A DNA stretch of 64,000 nt from Plasmopara viticola (Eukaryota; Oomycota; Peronosporomycetes; Peronosporales; Peronosporaceae), in the NCBI GenBank assembly GCA_001695595.3, contig MBPM02000112.1, positions 62,001 through 126,000 of the forward strand, given 5' to 3'. Numbering within the stretch: position 1 is the first letter of the stretch; each line of letters begins with the position of its first letter. The translations under genes were made by a program, and so were the position numbers. The notes beneath the pieces are model-generated. The model had not been told where the DNA came from, did no database searches, and worked only from the letters and a program-made list of their open reading frames with translations. Positions 44,812-57,180 of the stretch are shown in pieces.

Positions 44812-44894
44812 ATATTCAAGTACGAGTTAGCTCATTTTTCACCCGTCTCTTGTCTCATAATTTATGTGATTAATGTGTATAGTGAAATCGCCTT

Positions 44895-45710
44895 ATGCTC
44901 TCATATTTGCGACTGACATCGCGCCTTATAATACCTTCTAGCCGCGATAAAGACTATGTAAAGGGTGAAGTAAGTATTTTAGTGCCTCATCTAAATCAGT
45001 TCGTTAATCAAACGTTTGATGGTCCGCAGACATCGCCGGCTTCGGGAGAAATGATTATAGCTCCGACGAATACTCACCTTAGTTCACACCCGCTTTGGAT
45101 GCATGGAACACCAAGCTAAAGACAACATTGCCAATACGGCTTCATCGCCTAGTTTACACCCCAAAAGGGGTTAGACTTACTGTCAGACACTCCGACCAAG
45201 CGAAGGGCCTCACTAATTCAGAAAGGAACGTTTATGGGTTCAATGGGCCAATATCAAAACCCGGGACGCTCTAGTTGATGAGGTCACCGAAATTGTGGAC
45301 AAGAGAAAGAAAGCGAAGTAAAAGATGAAAGCTCTCTGTACATTCATCGGGTGAGTCTCGTGGCCAAATTCACTAGTGCAGTATACAAGAGGCTGTGTGA
45401 CTAACCCACCACTGGGATTCAACGCAGGTCCGTGGTCCAAGCTCGACAAGAAAGATGGAAGTCTTTCGAATGGGTGCTACTCGGCCATCAACGCCATAAC
45501 GCCAAGCACTGCGCTCACCTCGTTCGTGCATCACAAGGCTTCCTCCAGGCTTCTCCACGCGTGAAAGCTATAAATTTCACTGGTCTGAAAGGAACTCTTC
45601 TATCATCACAGCCTTACGATGGTCATGCGCATGCTCATAGAGTCGCAAAAACTGTCCCTGAAGTATTTTACTTGGCGTCTAAAGAAGTCTGCAGACAAGG
45701 GCTGTAGAGA
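44895..45710 (+). pseudogene. Unassigned coding-like remnant
   Basis: Plus-strand frames 44895-45119, 45376-45564 and 45432-45707 have protein-like composition (GEVSILVPHLNQFVNQTF; ERWKSFEWVLLGHQRH; RVKAINFTGLKGTLL) but are split by stops and frame changes. I do not recognise the family. A decayed host gene or transposon piece is equally likely. Confidence 0.25.
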
Positions 45711-47460
45711 GATAAGTGCTATCACCGCTTCGGCTCATTCTAAAAACTTATTCTAGGATCTGGTACATCTTTGAAGACTTACAACTTAAATGTCAAGTGA
45801 GCCGAACGCAATACTTTACATCCGTGACATTGTAGTGCAGCTTGTGACTTTGTGGGTCGAGCAAGAGCTAGAAGCATTATTTTCGAGCGTGGGTATAGGG
45901 TCACTTCTAATACGCGACCAAAAGATCGCGGCTTGCATACGAAGCTCCCGTTTCTTCTAATTTAGAATCGCAATGGCGCGTACCAAAAATGTTTCAACGA
46001 AATCGCAATTTTAAAAGAGGTACCATTGCAAGAATCCCTTAGTTTTCATAAGTGCGCGCCTGCGGAATGGATTGCTGGCGTTAGCATGATAGAAGCAGCA
46101 AAGGGAGCCAGACTTTGCGCCCTGTATATGTGAAGCAGCAGATCCAACGTGACCGCGGGTAAGCGCTTAAGACTGTACTCGAAATTATATTTTAGCGACT
46201 AGGCGAAGGCTTTGCTGGAAAGACAACACGTTGAGGAAGAGATGAAGTATAACTTAGAAGCTTGAAAGCTGGATCAACCCCCTCAACTTCGCGGAGAACT
46301 TCGGTCGGCTAGAAAGCACAGTCAATGTCTCAGGTTCTGTCTACGCAGTCCTCGATCGTCGAGGAGGTTTTTGTATCGCTCTGCGAGTAAGTCACTCTTT
46401 TCTTACTTCTCAAAAAATCGTGTGGCAAGAAGTCAATTTTGACACAACTGATGCTGAGAGCAAGCTATCTTAGATTTCTGACTAAAACGAAAGAAGCTAC
46501 GAGCTAAGATAAGACTCACAGCAATATCCATTGCTGAAGACGAACCTTTAAGTACAATTAGTGCAGCCCTAAAGTCTTAATTGGACGTGTGCTTCATTGG
46601 ACTGTATTTAATTTAAATTCAAGTAGGCTCGCATTTCCACATGGCATCCGACGTACACATACGTAATAAGTACTTGAGCAGTTTCATGACCTTAGCATGG
46701 GGAAAGCAAAAGTAATAGCTCTGGTCATGCAGATGTAGACCGGCCGCTAGAATATACTTCTGGGCTTAACATCTTTCTTCAAGACCACGAGTCGTGCAAC
46801 GTATTTGCCTTGAGATATGACAACGCACTCAAGGCCTGAAATTGGGTCAGTCAAGACCTGGTGATCTCTGACGTGAGACACCCCTTGTAAATCATGGTAA
46901 CGGCAGTCAAGGTCGTGATCGTTGCGCTTTGCCAACTTCCGGGTAGATACAACTTCGCGCGCGTGGTCGCGCACGACTTCATAGCGAAAAGCACTCAGTG
47001 CACCACGATTTGTTTGTTTTTCCTCCTTATAAAAGTGGGTGGGTGCCACGACCATGTGGAATGCTTTTTGGTGCGACGCCGCCACCTAAGCTAAAAAAAT
47101 GTATATTCTGAAGTGAAGAGAAAATCCTCACTTTTACAACTCTTATGAGCCTGAGGCTATTTGTAATTTGACGTCAAGACTTTCTTTCGTGATGGTAAGT
47201 GCATTTAGCAAAATTACGCTTTTCCCGGTATGATGGTTGGAGGCGTCGTGGCCACGAAAAAAGCTCATCTCAAGCCACTGGAAGAGTTCGTCGCACCGAA
47301 AACGCGTTAGACAATATAGGCATGCTGTATTAAAGCTGATTTTACACGTCAAATTTACATAATAATTTTCGTACCAAACTTTTGTTGCACCAAGCTTTAC
47401 CTTTGTCTTTATAGTCATCCAAAAGTCATAATGTATCAATATGTACCGTTCGATATTTAT
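45711..47460. other. Intergenic, no supported gene
   Basis: There are only short frames. The minus-strand frame 47085-46747 begins at GTG directly after a T-rich tract ending in AG, so it could be an exon, and it reads GVSHVRDHQVLTDPISG. No domain is recognised and no partner exon was found. Confidence 0.35.
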
Positions 47461-47860
47461 AAAGACTGAGCAGTGAGCTCGACGTTCAACCGACTATCTA
47501 TGTCTCGAGTACCATGGTCGATGATATCGAAGCGGCGTTGAGCTCGCTGTATGAGCAACCGTCCACGACATTGAGCCGGCATCTTCAAGGCCGTTGATAT
47601 GGTCTTCACATTTCTTTGCCAATTCTTTCGCGAACCCCTTTGTGACGAATACCTAGAAACATTGTTTTAAGCCATTGCGAGTGTGACTTTAGCGGCTACT
47701 GTGACTGCAATGCCCATTGGTTGCATACCTTTGGGTCGTCATGAACAGTAAAACTTCGAACCGGTACAGCTTTCATTAAAGCCCGGCGAGCTGTAGGTAA
47801 GCTAATGCACGTCAGAAATCTCCCGGTAAGCGTTTGTCTCGTAGTTCCCCAGACCATTTC
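47461..47860 (+). pseudogene. Decayed tandem copy A of the membrane-protein gene (5' part)
   Basis: CCGACTATCTATGTCTCGAG followed by an ATG-containing ACCATGGTCGATG matches the start region of the intact gene (CCGACTATCTCAGTCTCGAG then ATGGTCGG at 48906). Downstream, GTGACTGCAATGCCCATTGG parallels CACGACTGCAATGCTCATCG of the intact copy. The tail CCGGTACAGC...GGCGAGCTGTA is shared with copy B. Stops appear within about 45 codons, and all the membrane segments after the first are missing. Confidence 0.7.
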
Positions 47861-48077
47861 TTTTAACATTACACCGCTTCTTTGTCTCCATATGTCTATG
47901 AAATGTTTATAGGAATTTTAAGATGTACCACGATGTTGCATGTAAAAGTAGACTATTAAAACACAATTGGGCTTAGAGTAATAGAGAGCTACTTTTGTCA
48001 CAAGTATTATAACTTTCTTTTTGTCATTCGATTTATGACCAGCTTTGCTGAACATTAGCGTTTTTTACGCCTAAATG

Positions 48078-48730
48078 ATGTCTCTTTGTGACGATCGGAC
48101 ATTTCTATTTTTAAAGCCATTTCATAGGCGTTTGCCACTAATTTTTATAAAGAGGGTCCAACTGAAGGCTCGTAATACAATCAACTATTATGGGTCATGC
48201 ATGGTAGACGTTATTGAAGTGGCGTCAAGTCCATTGTATGACCATCCGCGACGTCCGACTCTTATCTACAAAGCTGTCGAAATGCGTAACAGAATGTAAA
48301 ACGACATTAAATTCGTCAATACTTACACGATTTATCTTAGCGCTCATTGTCTTTTCTTGACGGTGCGAATCAATCTTTCACTTTCAATGTTTTTGGCTTG
48401 ATTTCCGGTTTATATGAGTGCAATGCTTATCGATTGCGTTCCTTTAGGTCGTCATAAATTCTTAATCGCTAACATTTTGCTCGCTCTCACAACAATATTC
48501 GCTGCGAAATTATTGCACTTTCCTCACTTCGATTGCAGTAAATTGTTCGATGCTGCTTTTTCTTGTTTCGAAGACAGAAATGTATATCTGTACCTGTGAA
48601 CTTTCGTATCGACAGCAGTTTTATTGTAAATGCGTCGAACGGTACAGCCATCATTTAAGCCAGGCGAGCTCTAGAAAAGCTACTTCACGTCAAAAAACAT
48701 GTGTACCTTGCGTCGTAAACGTCTGTAGAT
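48078..48730 (+). pseudogene. Decayed tandem copy B of the membrane-protein gene (5' part)
   Basis: ATGTCTCTTTGTGACGATCG...TATTTTTAAAG matches the upstream region of the intact copy from 48793 (ATGTCTCTAAAGGACAACCG...). GCATGGTAGACGTTATTGAAG corresponds to the intact start (ATGGTCGGTGTCATTAAAG), followed by TATGACCATCCGCGACGTCC, which is nearly identical to the intact copy. The frame then breaks. GTGCAATGCTTATCGATTGC (about 48418) is the first membrane segment. Copies A and B share GGTCGTCAT after this point, so they are closer to each other than to the intact gene. Confidence 0.72.
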
Positions 48731-48905
48731 GAAAATGTCCAGCTTGCAATGACGTTTTCTCCTCATTTAAAAGGCTTTTATTTCTTCACGTAATGTCTCT
48801 AAAGGACAACCGTTAGAGTTGACTATTTTTAAAAAAAATGGGTCCATTTTGAATGCCCGAAATAACAGTGACCTTGTCCTCCATCCGACTATCTCAGTCT
48901 CGAGT

Positions 48906-50843
48906 ATGGTCGGTGTCATTAAAGTGGCGCCCAGACCACCGTATGACCATCCACGACGTCCAGCTACCATCTCCAAAGCCAATTTAGTGTGCCACAAAGT
49001 ATACAAGTATTTTCAACGTCTCCAGATTGGCCGCCGAGAACGATACTCTGTAGAGCGTATGTTGTCTCTCCGTGACTATTGTGAACAAACGTCTCCATTT
49101 AGAGCCATTGTACTTTGCTTGCTGGCTCCATTGCCGGCTTTCACGACTGCAATGCTCATCGAGTGCATCCCGTTGGCTCCTGCTTCGGATGGTTGGCAAG
49201 CCAATTACTTTTTTTGGATCCGTCATTTTCTTACAAGTTTTTTTATGGCGATCTGCGGCGTCGTTCAGGTAAAACAAGTGCTTCCCCGTGATACAATCTC
49301 TATCGAAGCAACACTTGGTATTGGTGTTTCCACTGCAACTGGCTACGTGGTATGTGCCATGACATGTGCAGCATTGTGGACTTTTCCGATACCTTTTGGG
49401 TACGTGTTGATGGTTGGTCCGTTTGTATTCTTTTTTATGGGGAGCTTAGGTTTTGTCATTGGACGGCGTTCCTTAAGTTCAGCTTCAAGTCAGCGTGTTC
49501 TTGCCCAATTGTCGGTATTGGCTTCACTGGGTCTTTTAGCAGGATCCTATCCTCCTTTTTTCGCGATTTATCGTCAATTATCGGGGGTCCAGCAGACAGC
49601 TTACTTTTTTGTGATGCCAATCATTAAGGTTATAAACAAACAGTACATTGCCAAGCAATGCGCACAATGGCACGAATATGTTGGACCAATGGTGGTTTTT
49701 TCTGTTGACGTCTGCAACGTTTTGTACACGGTCATTTGCATCCAAACCGCTGTGTCGTCGCGAACGACCATGTTCAAGATTATTTCGGACGTTTCATTAA
49801 TTTTTGTCACTCTTTACAAAATGTATCATCAGTCAAATCCAATACAAGAGTCTCTTGCTTCAAGGGACACTAGCTTCTTATGTGCGTTACCAGCATTAGT
49901 GCACGAAGCGTATCAAATTGTCGAAAGGATTGAAGTTATCCGCGTGTGCGCACCTTTTCCACTATCGCTTTCTAAAGAAAGCAAAGAGCTTTTGTTACAG
50001 TTGCAATGCAAATCCACGGATGTTAGCCCACACTTAAATGTACGCTTTGCGTTTACGAGCCCCAGAATCGTGCCGTTTCAAAGACGGCTGAGCTTACCGG
50101 ACACCGAACAGTTTAAAGATGGTATTGGCGTGACACCGGTATGTATATCGGACACGCCAGCGATGGCACAAAAACCGTCGACCTCGAGTAACCATAAAAT
50201 GAAGACTGAGTCTGTTTTACGCCGCATAAATTTCGGACTCATTCAACGGAGCTTTTCTTTAAAGACTTTGAGTAGACATGAGCTTGCATCCTCCCCATCT
50301 ACTCATGCTTTGCGATCACAAAATTTTAAAGACCAGGTCCAAGACGCGCTTCAAGCACTATTTTGTTCTGAGTACATTCTGCTATGCAAATATGTAGAGT
50401 GTGTGCTACCGATTCTATATATCGCATATGTTGCGATTCTTCACTACCTCCCGACAAGCCAATACTACCCTTATACGCGCTCGATCACTGACGAGCAACT
50501 TAAGGTGGTACTTAAGAACATGGCGCTTTATGGCCTGGTGGGAATCGCGTCATTCATTGCAATTACCGCTTTATTAAAGCGTAAAATTGGCTTTTTCCCG
50601 TTATACCAAGTAGCTTTTGTCTTGGAAACACATGCGCAGGCACTGCAAAGTTTGCTCTACTTGTGGGTTCTCTGTATTTTACAATTCACGTTGGTGCATA
50701 ACGGTAAGTCCATCAAAGGTTCTATCGAAGTTACTTCACTCATTTTTTGTTTGAATTGGGTGTTTAGGAGTCGATCTAGACGCTCCATTCCAAGCTTTAA
50801 AAAAACATGCGCACCGATAAATGCGTTGTTTTTCAATTATTGA
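48906..50843 (+). CDS. Polytopic membrane protein of an oomycete-type family, function unknown
   Basis: The ATG at 48906 gives 645 residues; an upstream TTG was rejected and both decayed copies also have ATG here. Early motifs are YDHPRRP and YKYFQRLQIGRRERYSVER, then seven or so hydrophobic helices between about 65 and 285, including LCLLAPLPAFTTAMLIECIPL, and a WTFPIPFGYVLMVGPFVFF segment. A cytoplasmic stretch of about 200 residues (310-510) is followed by four more helices to near the end (VECVLPILYIAYVAILHYL, then NMALYGLVGIASFIAITALL). I recall similar multi-copy proteins from Phytophthora annotated only as hypothetical or transmembrane; no catalytic or transporter signature is visible. 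A possible initiator TCCATTTTGAATG lies about 60 bases upstream. The length and uninterrupted frame suggest an active gene. Confidence 0.85.
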   Translation: MVGVIKVAPRPPYDHPRRPATISKANLVCHKVYKYFQRLQIGRRERYSVERMLSLRDYCEQTSPFRAIVLCLLAPLPAFTTAMLIECIPLAPASDGWQANYFFWIRHFLTSFFMAICGVVQVKQVLPRDTISIEATLGIGVSTATGYVVCAMTCAALWTFPIPFGYVLMVGPFVFFFMGSLGFVIGRRSLSSASSQRVLAQLSVLASLGLLAGSYPPFFAIYRQLSGVQQTAYFFVMPIIKVINKQYIAKQCAQWHEYVGPMVVFSVDVCNVLYTVICIQTAVSSRTTMFKIISDVSLIFVTLYKMYHQSNPIQESLASRDTSFLCALPALVHEAYQIVERIEVIRVCAPFPLSLSKESKELLLQLQCKSTDVSPHLNVRFAFTSPRIVPFQRRLSLPDTEQFKDGIGVTPVCISDTPAMAQKPSTSSNHKMKTESVLRRINFGLIQRSFSLKTLSRHELASSPSTHALRSQNFKDQVQDALQALFCSEYILLCKYVECVLPILYIAYVAILHYLPTSQYYPYTRSITDEQLKVVLKNMALYGLVGIASFIAITALLKRKIGFFPLYQVAFVLETHAQALQSLLYLWVLCILQFTLVHNGKSIKGSIEVTSLIFCLNWVFRSRSRRSIPSFKKTCAPINALFFNY

Positions 50844-53800
50844 CGATTGGTATAGAACACGGGATTTCGCTCGTCAAACTTTTAAGAAAATGTCGATGGT
50901 GGCTTCTAGGTCAAAGTAAGGCTAAGTAAACAAATACATATTGCTCTCAGCTTAAATTGATATGCGTGCAACAAATTCCAATCGTTAAGATTGTAGTGCT
51001 AGGTTATGAAAAGGAAAATCTTAGCAAGGCCTTATTTTCAAAATTCCGCGACTATTTTGGGGGCCCAAGTTGGCCAGCGCCGCTCTTTGATCGTGTCCAT
51101 ACACATCCAAAACTTTTAGAGCCAATTGCTCGCACCGAAGTCCCCACGTTACGATCCCAGGTATTTGGCACCAAGCTAAACATTTCTACTTTGTATCTGG
51201 CCTAGAAGATGAAAACAATTTGTTAAAACTGAAGACTTGAACGTAGGAATATCCGTTTGTGTTCAAACATAATGTATGAAAGCTCGGTATTGGTAGTCCC
51301 TGGTGTAGCAATGGTGCAGTCCCATAAAGACGACGAGGCTAACACTCAAAACTAATTTAGTCGAATGCAGTTCAATGATAAAGTTCCAGTCTGCAGATGC
51401 TCTTTGATAAGGCCACGAGTAAATTCCCGAAAGTGCTAAAGGAGGGAAAGCGAAGAAAATATTGTTTGCGTCCCCAACATGGTCTCAGTTACCTAAAACA
51501 GTGGAATTTACGAATTCGACAATCGATACCACGTTATTCCGCACTGACCGTCGGTACCAAGACGCAGACGATTGTTTTTTGTATTCGCTTGTCGTTTATC
51601 TCCGAGCTGAAAAATTGTCAAAAAAAATATGAATAAGATTGAGAATGGATTGTGATGGAAAAACTCAATATGTATGAGCGCGGATGTAGCTAAGCAAGAT
51701 GAAAGCCACCGTCTTATATGATCAGGGCCTGAACAGTACCGGTATCTTGGTATGGAGGAGCTTATTGACTGTTCTGGCACGCTACAGTTACTCAGAACAC
51801 AACCATGCTGCACAAATAGACTGCAACGAGCTGCAATAAAATTTTGTTTGTAGTTTTGCGATGGTGAAATGTCTCTCACCCGGCAATGCTTCTATGTCAA
51901 AACACGATCATCAATAAAAAGCACACTTTTCTCGGATTTTGGTACCACGTGGATGAGTGTAAGATGGTAAACTTAAGAGCGAGCATTTGCGTACATAATG
52001 GACGTAAAAGAAACCAGTTCATTGCCGGAGTACAAATTTTTTTGCCTGAGGTGATGAAATTACGATGGAAATGCAGAAATTCAATAGTTCTAACGAACAT
52101 TAGTTGGTATAGTAGACAGGACAGAATGATGTGCTTGCCAATAAATCTAAAACGAGTTTACCGAGCACTGACCGCTATACACGGAACACGCACAAACGGA
52201 ACTTTAAAAGCAGATAACGACGAGACTATCTCCTTGTTTTAGATCAAAAACATGGCGAGTCACTTTTAAAAAATCGCAGCAGTATATTAAATTGTGAAGT
52301 TTGAATCTTAAGACTTCCACGGATGAGTCAATTTAATTGAATGATCAAAATGACCAGCGGATACGCCTTGGTCAATCACTTTTAGTACAGCTCTTTAAGA
52401 GGTGGATAAAGTGAGGCAAATATAGACCATTTGAACAAGCCAAATCACTAAAAAGATGAAAAGCCAAATCAATCCCTGCACCAAGTCATCAAGCAATAGA
52501 TCCGTAATCTAAAGTCTAAAGTTGATCCATATTCGGACAATCAAATTGGGACTTTCCCTTTTTGTAATGCATCTCCCAGATGATGATGCTGCGGGTGAAG
52601 TTGCCTGCTCTCGAAAACCTCTATTTGTAAGAGAATTGAAAAGCTAGATGGCAGTCCTGACGGGTGTACAGAAGAGGAAAGAGTCAAACTGAAGGCTCAA
52701 GGCAAAATAGATTGGAAGAGTCAAAAGCTGCGACAAATCGTCAAATCGGCTATAATTACTGCAAATTTGTCACCGGCTGTGAGAGAAGGTTTTAGCAATA
52801 TCGAAGTTGAACTACCGGAATTGATATTTTAACAAGAGCACGACTTAGCCGATAATCGGCTAACGATCATACATCGGCGACATCTTTATGACACATATGG
52901 CCAAATGTACTTCGTTTGAGAACAAGGAATATCCAATGGAAAGACAAGACCAACGGAATCTGTTGACCACCAATAGAAGGAACTGCACGAAGTAGCTCAT
53001 CCAAACCAAGATGCATAGGCTGCTTAGTCTGGCAATTGTACGTACTCCTTGACTTTTGTCTTTTTTCGTTAAATTGAACAATTAAATACAATCTTCAATG
53101 ATAACGGAATCTGCGCTTCGACTTTGCACTAACTACCCGAAATAGATTTGATGAAGTGTCCACATCTGAAGGCCACGCATTAGATCATTGAAAATCAAAT
53201 AATCGGAAAGAGGATGACCGAAGAATCTAGGCCTATAACTCATTCAGCAAGTTGAAGCACAAGATCTCAACTGCCACAAAGCTGTGAGAATTTATTCTGA
53301 ATTAGTGTAGACAGATGTGGGCAAAAGAGACTACAATTAAATACCATTGCTGTCGTCCACGCAAGCAAATGGGCGGTTTCCGTGGCGCTGATGTATATCT
53401 TACAGACAACGACTGTCAGATGCATGCTGATTTCAACGGGATGAGCTACATTGTGCTCAAAAGCGAGAACTTGAACATAATTGTTACGATAGTGGGAGCT
53501 CAATTCGTCAAACGCTACATTTGGCACTCGACCCTGGTGTATCGGATCCGATAGTCGAGCCTGATATGCAAACTTTGCAACCAACTTGCTCTACTGTTCT
53601 CGTAATCATAAGAGGTCGTGAAATGTGTCACAGGCAAGACAAAAAATTGCAAATGATTGCAGCAAGTATCATTTCACAAGAGAGTGTAATTTTGATTTTA
53701 ACGAGTTTGCCAACAATTTGTCCCTGAGCTACCGAATTGAAGAGTATGTTTTATAGTTTTAACCAGCCCTGGTGATGATATCACCTAAGTAGAAGTATAT

Positions 53801-55140
53801 TAAAACAAAGTTCAGATTCTGACATTCTCTAACAGCGTTTTTGCAGGCCAATGAAGACGAAATCGCTTGATTGTCTGAGGCAGCTCCAGTCTCGTGATAA
53901 GGCTGATGCGTGACAAGATCATGTCAAAACACCCGAGCTGACTCCGCTCTGGCTGCGTGCAGCAAGATCAGGTAGAGAACTAATCGATGCATAAGTTATT
54001 GCATATCAAAGGAAGTAAAGCCAGAGCCTTCACAGGCTAGCGGGTGCAGCACATCAATGTCATACGTAATGGGCATCGATCTTGGAATTGGACCATATAG
54101 ACCTGGTAATCCTGAATTGGCTACACGAGCTTTTGATCTTGAAGATTAACGATTGGTTCACTCACATTACTACGGCAACCGTATCATGGTACCGTCGACA
54201 GGAATGCTCAAACGTTATACAAGCAAATGTCGTATACCGAACTAGAACAATAAGAACAGAATTTCATATCGTCAAAATGGCCTTCAAGTGTGCCTCGCCG
54301 GAATAAGCGCCGATGAAGCTTGGTTATATAGCAACATTTCGAATGACAAAAACCAAGTTGTCCATTGTAGATAAACAATTGACGAGCGTAATCTAGTCAT
54401 CAAGCTAATGGTGTGCAAAAAGCCATCTTGCATTACTATTTGGAACGAGGGATAAGTGATCGATTGGACCAACCAACCGATAAAGGTGCCTCTTTAAGAA
54501 ATTCTTCCGTCCAGGACCCCCCAGCAGCATGTGAGACAATGTGTGAATAATGAGACATAACCATCTAGATAGTCAAAGTGGTTTGAATCGGACGAACAGC
54601 TCCGCGCGGTACATTGGACCAAGTGCCGTTCTTTCCACGTGATATTAGTTCAGTCTTAGCTAGCACAAAAGCTTCTTAATTGTTTGCGATACTGCGATAA
54701 AACATATCCCGTTTGTGTATAGATCTTACAGAGGGGGTATTGGGGCCTTATGTGTCGATCTGCTTACATAACATGAAGTGCGTTCTAAAGCAAAAGAAGT
54801 TATCTAAAATGATTGAAAGCCTAGTATTATGTCTTATCTTATGTGTTTACCTTACTTTAATGCAGGGACAAAGATGCAGAGACCGTGCACTAAGATGGCG
54901 TATTGACCTCAAGCCTGATTAGCGGTGCAGCTTCTAGCCCCGGGCGATAGAAATAAACCTAGGATGTGAGTTAAAAAGAGAAAGACGAGTATGCAAAGCA
55001 CTTGATGTTTGATTCAGGACAATTGAGGTGCAATCTTGTTCTGTTGCGTACAAAATTGGGATGGATGATTCACGCAAAAACACCACAAGCATTCGAATCT
55101 GAGCCTTCAATTCGTACTAAATCCGTCTACAGCGGCAGGG
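50844..55140. other. Decayed repeat-rich stretch, possibly old retroelement
   Basis: No intact gene is present. Near 52670-52830 (plus) the frame reads KIDWKSQKLRQIVKSAI, which recalls the N-terminal half of oomycete copia gag proteins. Similar short segments containing SWYxRQ occur near 52100 and 54180, about 2.1 kb apart. The frame 51886-52242 starts at an ATG and stays open for 118 codons without a domain. A degraded copia-like element is the likeliest reading but not shown. Confidence 0.3.
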
Positions 55141-55355
55141 TGTTGTTATATTGTTAGTAAAAACCGAAGTGAATTTATTGAGGTCCTTAGTTCTCTACCC
55201 TGTGCTACCCTAGAAGCTTTTACAAGCAACCTTATTTATCTAGACTAATTAACGACTTCCATGATGTCCGTAACTTATATCCGCAACTATGACAGTAAGT
55301 GTAAAATTACCGTAATAGTTGTGACGTCATTCACGCACATTCAGCGGTGTATCTC
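55141..55355 (-). repeat. Left LTR (3' LTR of the minus-strand copia element)
   Basis: It shares GTAAAAACCGAAGTG, CTACCCTGTGCTAC, AAGCTTCTACAAGCAA-like, GTCCGTAA and AATAGTTGTGACGTCAT with 59350-59590 in the same order. It begins near TGTTGTT and ends near CA. Confidence 0.85.
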
Positions 55356-56180
55356 AGCACTCCCACTCACTGCTAATGTTGAGTTTGCTTTGATTCTTGC
55401 TTCTTGATGCCTGAAGCCTAAATTCTCGCGTAAAAACTTGAGCGTCTTAGTCTTGAGAGCCTTGGTAAGCATGTCCTCGAGCTGATGCTTTGTGTCGACG
55501 TAGTCGATTTGGTTTGTTCTGTATTCAACGTTTTCTCGCGTAAAGTGATGCTTGATGTCGACATTCTTACTTCTGGCATGATATCCCGCATTATGGGCCA
55601 GTGCAATTACCCCTTGGTTGTCCACTCAGACTTGCGTTGCATGATATAAGTCTTTGCCCATGTCCTCCAACATCGTGCGCGTCCACAAAACTTCCTGGAT
55701 GCACAGGTTTAGTGCCATATACTCGGCTTCTGCTGAACTCAGTGCCACCATTCACCGAAATGTCGACTTGAAAACCACCGGTCCATTACTGATTTTGACC
55801 ATCACGGTATGTAGAGATCGCCTGGCGTCGATGTTTCTTTCCCAGTCAGCATCCACGAATGCTTCGCCTATAATGTTACTGGTCCCTCCTTCATATACAA
55901 TTCCATGCAGGTACGTTGGCTTTGAGTATATTAGTACACAAATCGCGGCTCATCAAGGCTGTATTCCAGTTTTCTCGAGAAATCTTGATTTCTGCGTAAC
56001 TACGAAGGCAATGTCCGCTCTCGTACATGTTCTTATGTACATGAGACAGCCGATGAGAAAGCGATACGTTTTTAATTGCATTTCAGTAGCTATTAATAAG
56101 CTTGAGATTGGAGGCACATAGATAATTGGTCGTCTTGGCGCTTTGCTGACCGAATCGAGGCGTAACATCGTCAATGTATC
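55341..56180 (-). pseudogene. Copia RNase H region (decayed)
   Basis: The minus-strand frame 55625-55341 has DNQGVIALAHNAGYHARSKN, then DIKHHFTREN and KHQLEDMLTKAL, the typical end of copia RNase H. A further piece (56174-55953) with CLMYIRTCTRADIAFVV is the preceding region (usually Y..L..TRPDI). They are separated by stops. Confidence 0.85.
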
Positions 56181-56192
56181 GCGTTTGCTAGA

Positions 56193-56920
56193 TCATAAGC
56201 GTTCCGCTTTCTTGTCGTGATCAAAATTCATTCGCACGATAAACTTTGCGTCACCAAGCTCCTTCATTTTGAAAACACTTTTAAGGACATCTTTGACGTC
56301 ACGGATCTCCGCGCGGGTCTTGGCTGCACTTATCATATCGTCTACGTAGAGGCAAACGTAGATATGCCCGCTCTTAGATAGTTTTACATATACGCACTGA
56401 TCTTCGTCGCAACTCTTGAAATCATTTGAAACGAAGACGCCATTAATCGTTCTATTCGAGGCGCTAGCTGCTTGTCTTAACGCGTAGATGGCCTTTTTCA
56501 GCAAACAAACATGATCTCCAGTAGTCCTAACTCCAGATGGTGTCTCCATATAGACTCAGCCTCTCAAATGGAACAGCAGGATGCAGACATTATTCAGAAA
56601 CGCAGTGTCTGCATCCAGCTGTTCCATTTCATATCCGTCTGCGACGCAAACAGCCACGACAAACCGTTTCGTATTCATGTTCGCTACGCGGGAGGACGTT
56701 TAAAAAAAATCCACACCGTATTATTGTTTAAATCTCTTTTCGACAAGCCGTGACTTGTAGCGAATGACTCGGCCATTCTCATCACGCTTCTTAGCGAAAA
56801 ACCATTGCTGCTCGCCGTTCCATTGCTTCATCACTTGCAACTGCTTCAGCGTATGTGTTCGAAAGGTCAGTAACCCCGTCGGGCGCTTCGGAGACGGTGG
56901 TCCTTCACTTTCTTCCAATT
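56193..56920 (-). pseudogene. Copia reverse transcriptase (decayed, with an inverted insertion)
   Basis: The frame 56549-56193 has VCLLKKAIYALRQA and YVCLYVDDMISA with the YVDD catalytic box, then FKMKELGDAKFI. Upstream on the same strand (56918-56721) is FFAKKRDENGRVIRYKSRLV, the first RT motif. Between them, at the position of the D-x-TAFL motif, sits a 24-bp inverted duplication (see 56566-56629) that disrupts the frame. Confidence 0.85.
56566..56629. repeat. 24-bp inverted duplication inside the copia RT
   Basis: The arms 56566-56589 and 56606-56629 are reverse complements with one mismatch (AAATGGAACAGC...GATGCAGACA), separated by 16 bases. The right arm is the native coding sequence (minus-strand reading EMEQLDADTAFL). 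The left arm has replaced or been inserted into the residues that normally follow. Confidence 0.9.
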
Positions 56921-57180
56921 TTCATTCATGATCAGCTCCAAGCTGTCTTCCAGTAATAAAGTTGGCTTACGAGAACGCCTTGACCGCTCTGTGTCCGGAA
57001 GAAACACCAAACAATTCTCCTTAATTATTCACGAGGAAAGACATTCTGTCAGCTCTTCCCGAGTTACCGTCCAATCTTCGAGTGCTAGTGGTCGCTACAG
57101 ATTAATATTGTACTCTAATTCGACCTCATCCATCTCAATATCTTGAGTTGACTCTCCGACACTATTCATGGGTTTGTCTA

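Noticed and set aside
48819..48905. TTG start for the membrane protein
   Set aside because: The in-frame ATG at 48906 is shared with the two decayed copies, so it is the better start.
51886..54306. LTR pair of another retroelement (SWYxRQ segments near 52100 and 54180)
   Set aside because: Similarity between the two segments is short and patchy, so I could not define ends or direction.
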